From positions 3,167,269 through 3,231,268 of the forward strand of contig MOYA01000001.1 in NCBI GenBank assembly GCA_001899315.1: a stretch of 64,000 nt of DNA. The letters run 5' to 3'. Shown piece after piece: positions 1-8,610 of the stretch (position 1 is its first letter; each line of letters starts with the position of its first letter). The position numbers and the translations under genes were made by a program. Origin of the DNA: Candidatus Obscuribacter phosphatis (GTDB lineage Bacteria; Cyanobacteriota; Vampirovibrionia; Obscuribacterales; Obscuribacteraceae). The notes beneath the pieces are model-generated. The model had not been told where the DNA came from. It ran no database searches and saw only the letters and a program-made list of their open reading frames with translations.

Positions 1-117
1 ACCCGCTTCACTCATCAAAAATTTCCAATTTCAGCCCTCCCCACACCCAAATCTCACCCAAAATCGCCAGATTCTGCTAACTTATGCAGACCCCTAACTG
101 ATCAAGCGAAGGTGAAC

Positions 118-345
118 ATGCCCCATATAGTCGTGAAACTCTGGCCAGGCAGCACAGAGGAACAGAAGCAGAAGCTTGCCGATGAAATTGTCAAAGCCGG
201 TGCTGACATTTTGGGCAAGGGTGACGCCTATTTTTCGGTTGACATAGAAGAAGTCGAATCAACCGACTGGGCCGAGCAAGTCTATAAACCCGAAATAATT
301 GGGCGTTGGGATAATCTCTATCGCAAACCCGGGTACAAAATGTGA
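118..345 (+). CDS. 4-oxalocrotonate tautomerase family protein (PptA/YdcE-like)
   Basis: Small cytosolic tautomerase of about 75 residues. The family catalyses keto-enol tautomerisation with the N-terminal proline exposed after Met removal; here the product begins Met-Pro-His-Ile, so Pro1 is present. The length and the C-terminal Lys-Pro-Gly-Tyr-Lys-Met closely resemble E. coli PptA, as I remember it. An in-frame GTG lies at 112, but ATG 118 is preferred: GAAGG (108-112) sits five bases upstream, and only this start leaves proline as residue 1. The substrate is unknown. Its stop codon overlaps the GTG of the next gene (ATGTGA), so the two may be translationally coupled. Confidence 0.85.
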   Translation: MPHIVVKLWPGSTEEQKQKLADEIVKAGADILGKGDAYFSVDIEEVESTDWAEQVYKPEIIGRWDNLYRKPGYKM

Positions 346-2327
346 TCTTAAAATTCAAAGCCACAGCAAAGCGAAGCAGCCGCGTAGCTTCGCCAGCATC
401 GCCTACCCTTGCCTCTTGCGCTCTAATGTCGGCACTAGTTTCCACTCTCGGTTTGCTGACAATTTTGCCAGCCACAACTGCCCGGGCCCAAGAACTCGAC
501 CAAGAACCAGACCAAAGCCAACTCCAATCCCAAAGCCAATCCCAAAGCCAAACTCAAACACAATCCCAATCCCACCCCCAAAGCTCTCTTCAAACAGCAT
601 CTCAATCTACAAGTAAGCCGGACAGCCAAAATGCTGTTCCTCAAAACATCTTCAACCTAGACCTTTGCACTCTCGCCTATCAGCTCTATCATCAGTCTTT
701 GTGCCTGCCACTCGACCCTTGGTACGACATGATGTCGAGGGTGGGCAGCGACAGACGCGACAATATCTGTCGCTTCACCCACGAATACGCCGCCGCTCTA
801 GGCGCTCGCCCTAGCTTTTACAGCGGGCCCAATGCCATTCGCGGCTGGGGTAACAGCAATCTCAATTTAGACCCCATTTTGACCAACTATAAAACACTCG
901 ACGTCACCTTACCCGCTTTTACCCGAGATGGTGAGCGCTATCTGGCAGTTGCGGCACCAGACCATATAACAAAAAACATCAAAACTATCGAAGGCATTCG
1001 TTACCGCTCAAAACCAACAGCCTATCCTCACAACGACACTGAAAGATTTTCAATCAAAGACTATGCAAAAGGCAGCGACCATATAGTAGTTTTTGAAGGC
1101 GGCACCGGCAGTGATGGCAGTAAAGATCCTTCTTGGAGTCTAATGGGCTTTGTCTTGATGCACAAGACCGCCACCGGATATGATGCTCATATTGTCTTTA
1201 GAGGCAGTCGCAGTGGCGCATCGCTGTCAAAAACAGTCTGGAGAGCGCAGAACATTATCGGCGAGCACAAAGGCAATCCTGATTGGATTACCGACCTGCG
1301 CAGCAATAGTCAAATAGAGAAACCACTGCTTAGCAAAGTCGGCAAAGTCACTGCCGGCTTTGCTGATTCTTTGCCCACTATGCTTGGTACAATCAGCGCC
1401 GCCTGCCAATATCTTGCGGCGAAATATCCGCCGCCCGAGCATATTTATATAACCGGTCACAGCCTTGGTGCCGGTCTAGCCAGTCAATTCACTGGTGCAC
1501 TGGCACAAGGTGAGTATGGGCAGCAGCTGCGCCAAGAAGTAAATTCATGGGACTGGAATAAAGCGGCTCTGGTGGCTTATGCCCAGCCGATTGCCGGCAG
1601 CCCCGAGTTTGCTCAAAATTTTGACAAGCTGATGCCCAATGCCGAACACTACTGGGTGGAAGGCGACACCGTGGTTGAAGCCACCGAAAACGGCATAGTC
1701 GGTCTTTTGATAGACAAAGGCGAGCACTGCGGCAAACAAATCAAACTAATGCCTGTGGCTAACTGCCAAGACAATGTGCACGAAGTCTTTGTCATTAGAG
1801 ACGCTCTGGTGCGCGACTTAGCCAAAAGCCAAACCGAGCTGGCGAGCGCCCTGGGTCAATATAACAGCTGGGGCTATTATCAAACAATGCTCAAGATGCT
1901 CGACGGCAAAGCCGACAACTATGTCTATCCGGGTGCAACAGCCCCTAAACTGGTCACCACTGAAAACTTGCCAAAGATGCTACAGAACTATGCATTTGGG
2001 CAAGAGTTTGCTGCCTGGCTTGAGAATGTCTATGCCCGCATGATCGCCGAAAAGAGTAGCTATATTGGTCCAAAGTTTCAAAGCACCCTTGATGAAAGGA
2101 AGCAGGTTGTACTCGATTTGGTGAAACGTATGCGCCAACCAAGAGAAATAGACGCACTAGAAAGAGAAGCCACTTTGCTGGATGGCAACTTGGGGCTCAC
2201 CAATGAAGAGCAGTGGATTTATTGCGGCACGATTCTATCTGAAATTGAAAAGGCAAATCTGCCTCTTCCCGAGCTTTTGACTAAGCCTGCCATCAAGACT
2301 AATCTCGACTCAAAATTTGACGAATAA
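342..2327 (+). CDS. Exported lipase, class 3 family (alpha/beta hydrolase)
   Basis: A 661-residue secreted hydrolase. A hydrophobic signal peptide ending Ala-Arg-Ala-Gln lies near residues 29-50. It is followed by a Gln/Ser-rich low-complexity linker (about residues 55-85), encoded by degenerate 12-base repeats at about 526-590. The lipase nucleophile elbow Gly-His-Ser-Leu-Gly-Ala-Gly is at residues 372-378, with Ser374 the expected nucleophile; the class 3 fold would supply Asp and His downstream. The GTG start at 342 overlaps the previous stop; ATG 426 is an alternative that keeps the hydrophobic core but loses the basic n-region. Lipid or ester hydrolysis is inferred from the motif; the substrate is unknown. 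Confidence 0.8.
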   Translation: MILKFKATAKRSSRVASPASPTLASCALMSALVSTLGLLTILPATTARAQELDQEPDQSQLQSQSQSQSQTQTQSQSHPQSSLQTASQSTSKPDSQNAVPQNIFNLDLCTLAYQLYHQSLCLPLDPWYDMMSRVGSDRRDNICRFTHEYAAALGARPSFYSGPNAIRGWGNSNLNLDPILTNYKTLDVTLPAFTRDGERYLAVAAPDHITKNIKTIEGIRYRSKPTAYPHNDTERFSIKDYAKGSDHIVVFEGGTGSDGSKDPSWSLMGFVLMHKTATGYDAHIVFRGSRSGASLSKTVWRAQNIIGEHKGNPDWITDLRSNSQIEKPLLSKVGKVTAGFADSLPTMLGTISAACQYLAAKYPPPEHIYITGHSLGAGLASQFTGALAQGEYGQQLRQEVNSWDWNKAALVAYAQPIAGSPEFAQNFDKLMPNAEHYWVEGDTVVEATENGIVGLLIDKGEHCGKQIKLMPVANCQDNVHEVFVIRDALVRDLAKSQTELASALGQYNSWGYYQTMLKMLDGKADNYVYPGATAPKLVTTENLPKMLQNYAFGQEFAAWLENVYARMIAEKSSYIGPKFQSTLDERKQVVLDLVKRMRQPREIDALEREATLLDGNLGLTNEEQWIYCGTILSEIEKANLPLPELLTKPAIKTNLDSKFDE

Positions 2328-2478
2328 ATCGAATCAAAGCCCCCTATCATCTAGAACACAAAATACTTAGCCAGACAAATATCAACCCAAAGCTTTAGCT
2401 CTTAAGCATGATGGCCACCAAGCTCGCCTCTGCCAGACTATTGGCAAAACACTTGCTGACGGAAACGCTGAGGTAAAG

Positions 2479-4326
2479 ATGGGGCATCTAAGCAGTCTAC
2501 GAAATCTACATAATATTGGTGGGCAGAGGCAAAGAAAGCCGCTGCAAGCGCTATTATGTGCCGCGCTTCTGCTCGTCCCCAGTATTGCCGCGACCACACC
2601 GGCGATAGCCGCAGCCCCACAGGTCAAACAATTGAAAGCGCCAGCAGCTCAGACCCAAGACCGACCAATCAAAGATAAATGGGCGCTGGTTGTGGGCATC
2701 AGTCAGTTTGCCGACAAAGGCATCAACCTAAAGTATCCAGCTAAAGATGCCACCGACTTCTATAATTTTCTTATTGGCCCGGGGCATTTCAGCAAAGACC
2801 ATGTGCGCCTATTGACCAACGAAAAGGCTACGCGCGCCAATATCCTGGCCACAATAGGCGACCGCTGGTTGCCGAGGGTGGCTCATCCAGACGACTTAGT
2901 GGTGGTCTATATCAGCAGCCACGGCAGCCCAGCCGACCTTGATGTCGGCGGCGTCAACTATATCGTCGCCCACGATACAGATCCCGAATCGCTCTATGCC
3001 ACAGGCATACCTATACAAGACTTGATGCGCATTATCAAGGCGAGGGTGCATTGCGAAAGAGTTGTGATTATCTTAGATGCCTGCCACAGCGGTGCGGCAT
3101 CGACCGATAGCAAAGGGCTCTCTCGCACTGCCAACGTCAGTGCCGATGCAGTGGTCGCCGGCACCGGACAGCTGGTTATCGCGTCAAGCAAGCCCGACCA
3201 AGTCTCATGGGAAAGCAAGAACTACCAAAACAGTGTTTTCACATATAGATTAATAGAAGCCCTCAAGCAGAATGGAGGAAAAACACCGCTTGGTGCAGTC
3301 TTTCAAAACATGAAAGACAATGTCGAGAATGAGGTTCTGCGCGACCGTGGTCATATGCAGAGTCCCGAGATGAAGAGCCGCTGGGATGGAAGCGAATTAT
3401 GCCTGGCGGCGCCGCCGACCGCGCCGAGGGCGGGTCTTGAACTGCCGGAAGCACTCGATATTACTTCCACTAGCGTTGGCGCTGGGCAAAATAATGCAGG
3501 CAGCAGTCAAAAATCAGAGAGTGCCTCGCAACCGAAAGAGAGACCGCTGCCGCCAAAGACCGTTCTAAATAACGGTAATATTTATCGCGTCTTTAACAGC
3601 CCAAGCAAACCATGTCGCTTTGAAATAGATGGATCGGCGCTTGTCACCTATCTAATGAGCTATCACTGGAACGAAGGTCGAGGAAAAACACCGGGCACAC
3701 TTAGTTTAAGACGGGCGGACGGCACTACTTATGGACCATTTCAAACCGAAGGCAAACCTGGTCAAGGCGGTGTGCCTGACGCATACTGGGAATGCCAGCC
3801 CATGGTGACGATTGCACCGGGCAGCTACACTGTGATAGACAGCGACCCGTCCACATGGTCTCAAAACGACCTATCGGGTAATGCTGGCATTGCCAAAGTG
3901 AAGGTGGCACCGGCGAAAAGTACGTCGGTAACTATGCGCAATTTAAAGCGAGAGCCAATCAACACAGTCTTTAACAACGGCAATATCGCCGCGGTCTTCA
4001 ATCGACCAAGTCGTCTCACCTGGTTTAGCATCAAAGCGCCGCTGCTTGTCACCAATATGATGAACTATCACTGGAATGATGCACATGGACAAGACCCTGG
4101 TGAGATTGGACTGGTACATCAGGACGGTACTATTTATGGACCTTGGCGCACTCATACCGCCCCTGGTCAGGGCGGTGTGCCAAATGCCTATTGGCTATGC
4201 GAACCCGAGGTGGTTCTCAAACCCGGCATTTATATGGTCACCGACAGTGATACCAGCACTTGGTCGCAAAATATTGAAAGCAAAAATCAGGGCATCACCG
4301 AAATCAAAGGTGTCTTTCAAGATTGA
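2479..4326 (+). CDS. Exported caspase-family (C14) protein with duplicated C-terminal domain
   Basis: A 615-residue protein. A signal peptide (residues 20-45, ending Ala-Ile-Ala-Ala-Ala) precedes a caspase-like domain of about residues 62-310 that starts DKWALVVGIS. The catalytic dyad is visible as His148 in SSHGS and Cys202 in DACHSG. A Ser/Gln-rich linker then leads to two copies of a domain of about 115 residues (about 361-475 and 494-610). Both copies carry NNGN, YHWN, DGT.YGP, PGQGGVP.AYW and DSD.STWSQN. The start follows GAGG seven bases upstream. Caspase-type proteins are Cys peptidases acting after Lys/Arg or Asp; the specificity here is not readable. I know no function for the repeated domain; a wall- or surface-binding role is a guess. 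Confidence 0.85.
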   Translation: MGHLSSLRNLHNIGGQRQRKPLQALLCAALLLVPSIAATTPAIAAAPQVKQLKAPAAQTQDRPIKDKWALVVGISQFADKGINLKYPAKDATDFYNFLIGPGHFSKDHVRLLTNEKATRANILATIGDRWLPRVAHPDDLVVVYISSHGSPADLDVGGVNYIVAHDTDPESLYATGIPIQDLMRIIKARVHCERVVIILDACHSGAASTDSKGLSRTANVSADAVVAGTGQLVIASSKPDQVSWESKNYQNSVFTYRLIEALKQNGGKTPLGAVFQNMKDNVENEVLRDRGHMQSPEMKSRWDGSELCLAAPPTAPRAGLELPEALDITSTSVGAGQNNAGSSQKSESASQPKERPLPPKTVLNNGNIYRVFNSPSKPCRFEIDGSALVTYLMSYHWNEGRGKTPGTLSLRRADGTTYGPFQTEGKPGQGGVPDAYWECQPMVTIAPGSYTVIDSDPSTWSQNDLSGNAGIAKVKVAPAKSTSVTMRNLKREPINTVFNNGNIAAVFNRPSRLTWFSIKAPLLVTNMMNYHWNDAHGQDPGEIGLVHQDGTIYGPWRTHTAPGQGGVPNAYWLCEPEVVLKPGIYMVTDSDTSTWSQNIESKNQGITEIKGVFQD

Positions 4327-4483
4327 GACAGTCCCCCTAAAGTTGAGAGATACCCAGTTGACGATTTATTGCAATTTCATTTGCAAAGCATCAGAGTTGT
4401 GGTACAAATAAAATATAGAAGTAATAGCAAGCAGCTTTGTGCACCAGTTAATCAAACGGGTCAAGAACAGTGTTTACGTTAAT

Positions 4484-4560
4484 CTCCCTCGGTAAAAGCA
4501 AGAGTCAGCGCCGCTCCTGGCGCCGGTCATCTTCGTTTGCATGTTTTACCGCGTCGGGAG
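4484..4560 (+). ncRNA. Candidate structured RNA in the gene-poor stretch before the tRNAs
   Basis: The 430-base stretch 4327-4756 has no convincing gene. Within it, 4484-4560 folds into a long helix: CTCCC (4484-4488) pairs with GGGAG (4556-4560), and CGGTAAAA (4490-4497) pairs perfectly with TTTTACCG (4544-4551). Inside it a second hairpin forms between GCGCC (4509-4513) and GGCGC (4519-4523). It shows no features of SRP RNA, RNase P RNA or tmRNA that I can recognise. It could be a leader, a small RNA or a processed spacer. The strand is assigned only by the direction of the flanking genes. Confidence 0.35.
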
Positions 4561-4756
4561 TACAACACAATGCTTTATCTAAATTCTCAAAATAGAATCA
4601 ATTCATCGCTCCACCATGTCTCAGCAAAGCCGCACAAGTTCTTGATTTCGTGCGTGCATTTCTGGCGTTCAGAAATAGAGTAGCGCCCAGCTAATTGGCA
4701 ATATACAAAAAGAATGCAGATCAAAAGATGTAGCTAATCCTACATCTCTCACTTCT

Positions 4757-4828
4757 GCGTCGCAGGACATGGTGTCCAAACTTCCTCCAAAGTTGTAGGA
4801 GCAGGTTCGATTCCTGCGCGGCGCGCCA
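4757..4828 (+). tRNA. Irregular tRNA-like gene, possibly tRNA-Trp(CCA)
   Basis: GCGTCGC (4757-4763) pairs with GCGGCGC (4818-4824), giving a 7-bp acceptor stem with one G-U pair, discriminator G4825 and encoded CCA 4826-4828. The T-arm is canonical: GCAGG, loop TTCGATT, CCTGC. A D-like arm GGAC/GTCC is present but short, and base 8 is A rather than U. The loop CTCCAAA matches a Trp anticodon loop (CCA), but the flanking stem ACTTC/GTTGT has two T-T mismatches. The alternative AACTT/AAGTT stem is perfect but leaves a six-base loop. At 72 nt with CCA it is about four bases short. It could be a divergent tRNA or a decayed copy. Confidence 0.4.
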
Positions 4829-4829
4829 T

Positions 4830-4915
4830 GGGTACGAAGCGAATTGGAAAGCAGCCTGTCTTGAAAACAGGTGCCCCAAAAGGGTTGTAGGTTCGAGTCC
4901 ATACCGTACCCGCCA
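4830..4915 (+). tRNA. tRNA-Ser(UGA), with irregular D- and T-arms
   Basis: The acceptor GGGTACG (4830-4836) pairs fully with CGTACCC (4905-4911); the discriminator is G and CCA (4913-4915) is encoded. The anticodon arm CCTGT/ACAGG carries the loop CTTGAAA, anticodon TGA, reading UCA serine codons. The long variable arm CCC-AAAA-GGG is typical of a class II tRNA and supports Ser. Oddities: the D-stem is reduced, base 8 is A, and the T-stem GTAGG/CC-A-TAC contains a bulged A. It starts one base after the preceding tRNA-like gene, so the two are probably co-transcribed. Confidence 0.65.
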
Positions 4916-4960
4916 CTTCAAAATAAATCAGTCACAAAAGGAGCCAGAAGTAAAACTCGA

Positions 4961-4994
4961 ATTAAATCAAATCGAATCAATTCAATTCAAATCA
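4961..4994 (-). repeat. 5-bp tandem repeat carrying stop codons at a gene end
   Basis: On the minus strand, units of the form TTGAT/TTGAA run on from the stop codon of the adjacent gene. TGA occurs at lower coordinates 4992 (the gene's own stop), 4987, 4982, 4977 and 4967; the unit at 4972 is degenerate (CGA), and a TAA follows near 4962. With a period of five, these stops fall in all three frames. Confidence 0.7.
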
Positions 4995-7427
4995 ACCAGA
5001 TAGCGTGCTGAGCCAGTGCTTTCCCGATGACCAACCGAGAAAGCGCCTACCACCACCGGCAGTGCCACCCGAGCTGTCGAAAGATTGCCCTGCCGAAATA
5101 TCTCTCAAACCAATTAAGATTGGCGCCAATCTATTATCGAGGTCTTTCTGACTCGCACGTTCAGAAAGCTTTGCCAGATGCTCTTCCATAAATAGCAAAC
5201 AAGGTTCGATAGAAATGCCCTTGCTCTGCAATAAAGAAAGATAGAAAACTATTTGTCGAAATCCGTAGGCAGCATTTTTGATTCGACGCAATTCAATGCG
5301 CCAATCGTTGACCCTCATCGACAAAAGAGCCACTATAGAAACGAAAGCAGACTGCACCATGTTCTCTAGATGCAGCCTAGCGTCAGACTTAAGATCAAGA
5401 GCGACAACCAGCGAAGCCATATTGTGCGTGGTGACAATCTGTGCTTGCTCGATGATGCGCCCGTTCTCAGCACAATTTCTTCTACCACTGCCACCGGTCT
5501 CTGCCAGCCCGGCCATTCTAGTGCAAACGCGCCCAAACTCTTTCGATAGCCTGACACCCTCTGTTTCACCCGGTGCGGCGATACTTCTTATCTCAGAATA
5601 ATCAATGCCGTAATAACTTTGATATAAAGACCCCTCCAACAATTGGGCAGCATCTCTTGCGGCAAACAAAAACTTCTCACTGAAGTCACCCATAAAGATA
5701 TCCACAGCCAGCTCATAGATCAGCGGCACCTTAAGCCCAGCTGCGGCAGTGAGGGTCAAAAGCTCGCTCACCACCTTGTTTGGCAAAATAGAATGAGGGA
5801 AATAATTGAGCACCAAACAAAGAGCATCGGCAAGCGCCTCTTTAGCAGCAGCCCGCAGAGAACCCTCCTCGGCCATATCTAAAATGAAGGGCGACAAGGC
5901 AGAAACCCAGGGCAGTTCGGCAAAGCGCACCTGGCTTTCATAATTGAGCAATAAAAGTGAGCGCCGCTGTCTAAAGGCGCTATACAAAGCCAAATACAAG
6001 TTGGCAAGCCTCTCATCAGAAAGATTGCGCACCAAGGTAAGTCCGGTTAGCTCGGGTAAAAATCGACCAAACTCTTCACTAGAAGAAATTAGTCTTGCCT
6101 CAAGCAAGCCAGCAATGGGCATAGCGAGTCCTTTGCGCAGCTTGGCAGCAAAATAACCGGGAAAAGCGAGTTTATCGTCAGGCCCTGGTGACGGCAGCAA
6201 GTGCTTCAGCTCATCATCAGTAATATCAGAAAGAAGCGCCTCTATATTCTCAGCGGATAGACCGCTCTCTGGGTCAAACTTTCTAAGCCTGGCCGCCACA
6301 ATTTTTCCATATTGAAAATGCGGACGCTGAGAGGCTTGCCTTTGCTGCATAGCTCTCAGGCTTTTTAGTTTTTCACTGCCCGGCAGTCCATTCTTATATA
6401 TGTACGCTGCCAAAAGCGACTTAATCCAAGAGGGCTTGATGCGCTCAGCCTTGCGATTCTCTACAAAATCTTGGAAGCACAAAAAGAGCTTATGCTTAAT
6501 TGACTTTTCATACTTACAAGATTTGAGCTTGGGTAAATCTGCTTTGCATAAAGACAGTATCTTAGCGGCACGATCAAACCACCCAGCATCGACTTTTTGA
6601 AGAGGCTCACCGCCGTGCACCAAAGGTTGCTTAAACTGATCACGCACTAAACCATTACCGTCGCGCACAAATTGCGGCGCTTCACCAACAACAGTTTCAA
6701 GCAAAAGAGCCACCATCTGATCATATAGCGGCAATGAAGCAAGCACCTGCTTCATCAGCTTTACATCAGAGGTTTCTTGCATGTTGTCGAACTTGCGGCT
6801 CAGCTCAAAGCATGTCATTACCGAAAAGAGATCACCGCCGGGCGCCTGACTTACAACACCATGACTTACATCACAATAAATGCCAGCCACCGGATAAAAA
6901 GCCAACTCTGAAAAGAAAGGCACCAGCTTATCTATCAAGTCTTGAGCCCGTTCCACTTCACCCTTTTCCACCAAATAGCAAGCCACCAGCAAAGCACCAT
7001 GTTCCGGCACTAGCAAACGATAGCTCTTAGCAGTCAAAAGTCTGGACAAATCTTGAGCGCCGCTTTCTTCTAGAAAATAACTATTGAGCGCCGCCCGCAT
7101 GGCGGCAGGCCCTGGTTGAGCCGGGAAATCACCAGGAGACTTAGCGGCAATCTCGGCATATTTTGCTCTTTCAGCTTGACAAACTTCGCCGCCGGCCAGA
7201 AATCGTCCGGTGGCAAAGCCCCCTTTCACCACTTCAAGAGTGACCCAAGGCGGTGTGTTCTTGACCGGGGCGCGAGAGCCCACCGAAACTTCACCAGAGA
7301 GAATGCCCCAGACAACGTCGTACCAAGCCCGGACTTTCTTAGCCTTGACCGGACTATTGCCGGCCATCGCCTCCAGCAGTCGTGCCATAGGATACAGCGC
7401 ACCAACTCTTGGTTTATCGTCTGACAT
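4992..7427 (-). CDS. Large uncharacterised protein
   Basis: A protein of about 811 residues. The upstream in-frame start at 7505 is less likely than ATG 7427, which begins MSDDKPRVGALYP and has GAGG five bases upstream. There is no signal peptide or membrane segment; helical segments with Leu/Ala-rich patterns dominate. An early block has WYDVVWGILSG, SRAPV and PPWVTLEVVKGGFATGR; near the C-terminus is TTHNMASLVVALDL. I recall similar large proteins of unknown function in actinomycetes and planctomycetes, but cannot attach a role. It is divergent from the DUF429-type gene. Its 3' end runs into the stop-containing 5-bp repeat. Confidence 0.75.
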   Translation of the reverse strand: MSDDKPRVGALYPMARLLEAMAGNSPVKAKKVRAWYDVVWGILSGEVSVGSRAPVKNTPPWVTLEVVKGGFATGRFLAGGEVCQAERAKYAEIAAKSPGDFPAQPGPAAMRAALNSYFLEESGAQDLSRLLTAKSYRLLVPEHGALLVACYLVEKGEVERAQDLIDKLVPFFSELAFYPVAGIYCDVSHGVVSQAPGGDLFSVMTCFELSRKFDNMQETSDVKLMKQVLASLPLYDQMVALLLETVVGEAPQFVRDGNGLVRDQFKQPLVHGGEPLQKVDAGWFDRAAKILSLCKADLPKLKSCKYEKSIKHKLFLCFQDFVENRKAERIKPSWIKSLLAAYIYKNGLPGSEKLKSLRAMQQRQASQRPHFQYGKIVAARLRKFDPESGLSAENIEALLSDITDDELKHLLPSPGPDDKLAFPGYFAAKLRKGLAMPIAGLLEARLISSSEEFGRFLPELTGLTLVRNLSDERLANLYLALYSAFRQRRSLLLLNYESQVRFAELPWVSALSPFILDMAEEGSLRAAAKEALADALCLVLNYFPHSILPNKVVSELLTLTAAAGLKVPLIYELAVDIFMGDFSEKFLFAARDAAQLLEGSLYQSYYGIDYSEIRSIAAPGETEGVRLSKEFGRVCTRMAGLAETGGSGRRNCAENGRIIEQAQIVTTHNMASLVVALDLKSDARLHLENMVQSAFVSIVALLSMRVNDWRIELRRIKNAAYGFRQIVFYLSLLQSKGISIEPCLLFMEEHLAKLSERASQKDLDNRLAPILIGLRDISAGQSFDSSGGTAGGGRRFLGWSSGKHWLSTLSG

Positions 7428-7665
7428 AAAGACCTCAAAAGATGCGAAGTTAAAGCTTAAGCTCTCAGGAAAAGCAGTTTTAGAGCAAAGCGCCAAAAGT
7501 GCCAAAAGTGCTGCCGGAAAGTTTCGAATGGCTAAGGGCGACCATTGGCTGAAATTTAGTGGTTACCCGCCGAAGACGACTTTGCAAGACGAGAGTGTCT
7601 ATAATAACTCTGTTTTCAGCTTAACTGCCTGAAGCAAAGCGAGAGCCTTGTCAGGAGCCAATTTA

Positions 7666-8556
7666 ATGACCACAAAATCTGACAAAACAGACAAAGTAGT
7701 CGGCGGAGTCGACCTCACCGGCACCAAAGAAAATCCAACCGAGGCTTGGCTTGTGGTGGGGCGCATTTCTAATCTTGGCTTGGAGATAATCGAAGTCAAG
7801 AAAACCGGCTCACATTTGCTGGCAAGAGACCTGGCCGCGTACAAAACTATCGAAGCGTTGGGTGTGAATTGTCCGCTGTCGCTGCCGCAAAAGTTTCTTG
7901 ACTTTCTTGCCCAAAAGAAACTGAAGAAAAACTATGAAGAGTGGCATCAGGTCGTGGAAGATTTAGTCTTTACGCCCTACGATGAATTTCTTAGCATAGC
8001 TAAAGAATTCGCCAAAGAACCAAAGCGCATCACCGACACCGCCAGTGGTGCCAATGCAGCCAGCCCGCTTAAACGCGGTAATCCACCCATGCTGCATCTA
8101 ACCCATCATGCCATTCGTTTTCTTGCCACCCTCGACCCGGCACGCTATTTTGTGCGCCCCATGCAAGATCCGATTGCTTTTGGTTGCGCCGTCATGGAAG
8201 TCTGCCCCCAGTCGACCATGAATTTTTTGAAGCTGCAAGACATCAGCTATGAAAGTAAAGATAAGGGAGATCAGTCGCGAGACAAAGACGAGCTGCGCCG
8301 AGAGAAATTAGTTCATAATCTAAGCAAAATCAAAGAGAGAAAAGCTCTTACTTTCAAAGACTTTCCGGCGCTAATTATCAACCAGCGCAATTTGATGCAT
8401 AATTTTCTGCACTCAGATAAAGCAGTAGAAGCCTTGCTTGCCTGCTATGCCACATCAGTCTATGCTGTCAGCCCCGAACATTTCGAGGACCCCTTTGCCG
8501 CCGACGCCTTAGAAGTTTTAACCGAAGGCTGGACCTATCGGCTGAAAAACCTCTAA
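7666..8556 (+). CDS. DUF429-like protein (predicted RNase H-fold nuclease)
   Basis: A protein of about 296 residues, starting at ATG 7666 with AGGAG (7653-7657) eight bases upstream; the TTG at 7648 is less likely. Visible family-like features are GVDLTG near the N-terminus, the central MEVCPQS, and the C-terminal EALLACYATSVYAVSP followed by EGWTY. DUF429 proteins are predicted RNase H-like nucleases of unknown biological role. Asp in GVDLTG and Glu in MEVCP are the expected acidic residues. A poorly conserved charged insert lies in the middle (about residues 200-225). The family call rests on motif recognition only. It is divergent from the large unknown gene. Confidence 0.55.
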   Translation: MTTKSDKTDKVVGGVDLTGTKENPTEAWLVVGRISNLGLEIIEVKKTGSHLLARDLAAYKTIEALGVNCPLSLPQKFLDFLAQKKLKKNYEEWHQVVEDLVFTPYDEFLSIAKEFAKEPKRITDTASGANAASPLKRGNPPMLHLTHHAIRFLATLDPARYFVRPMQDPIAFGCAVMEVCPQSTMNFLKLQDISYESKDKGDQSRDKDELRREKLVHNLSKIKERKALTFKDFPALIINQRNLMHNFLHSDKAVEALLACYATSVYAVSPEHFEDPFAADALEVLTEGWTYRLKNL

Positions 8557-8610
8557 GGCATCAGCTTTTGCAAGGGGTAATGAATAATTCTGTAATTTAG
8601 TCGGCGTCGG

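Noticed and set aside
299..616. A 105-residue plus-strand frame and several minus-strand frames over the repeat-rich start of the lipase gene
   Set aside because: Their proline- and glycine-rich repeats are the Gln/Ser repeat of the lipase read in other frames.
4509..4828. A tmRNA spanning GCGCCGC (4509-4515) and GCGGCGC (4818-4824), which are perfect complements
   Set aside because: No tmRNA-type 5' domain, no alanine-specific G-U pair at the third acceptor position and no plausible tag ORF ending in Ala-Ala-stop. The nearer GCGTCGC at 4757 makes a tRNA-sized fold instead.
4669..4921. Two minus-strand frames across the tRNA pair
   Set aside because: They read the tRNA genes backwards; the translated Arg-Arg-Asn-Arg-Thr-Cys pattern is a known tRNA shadow.
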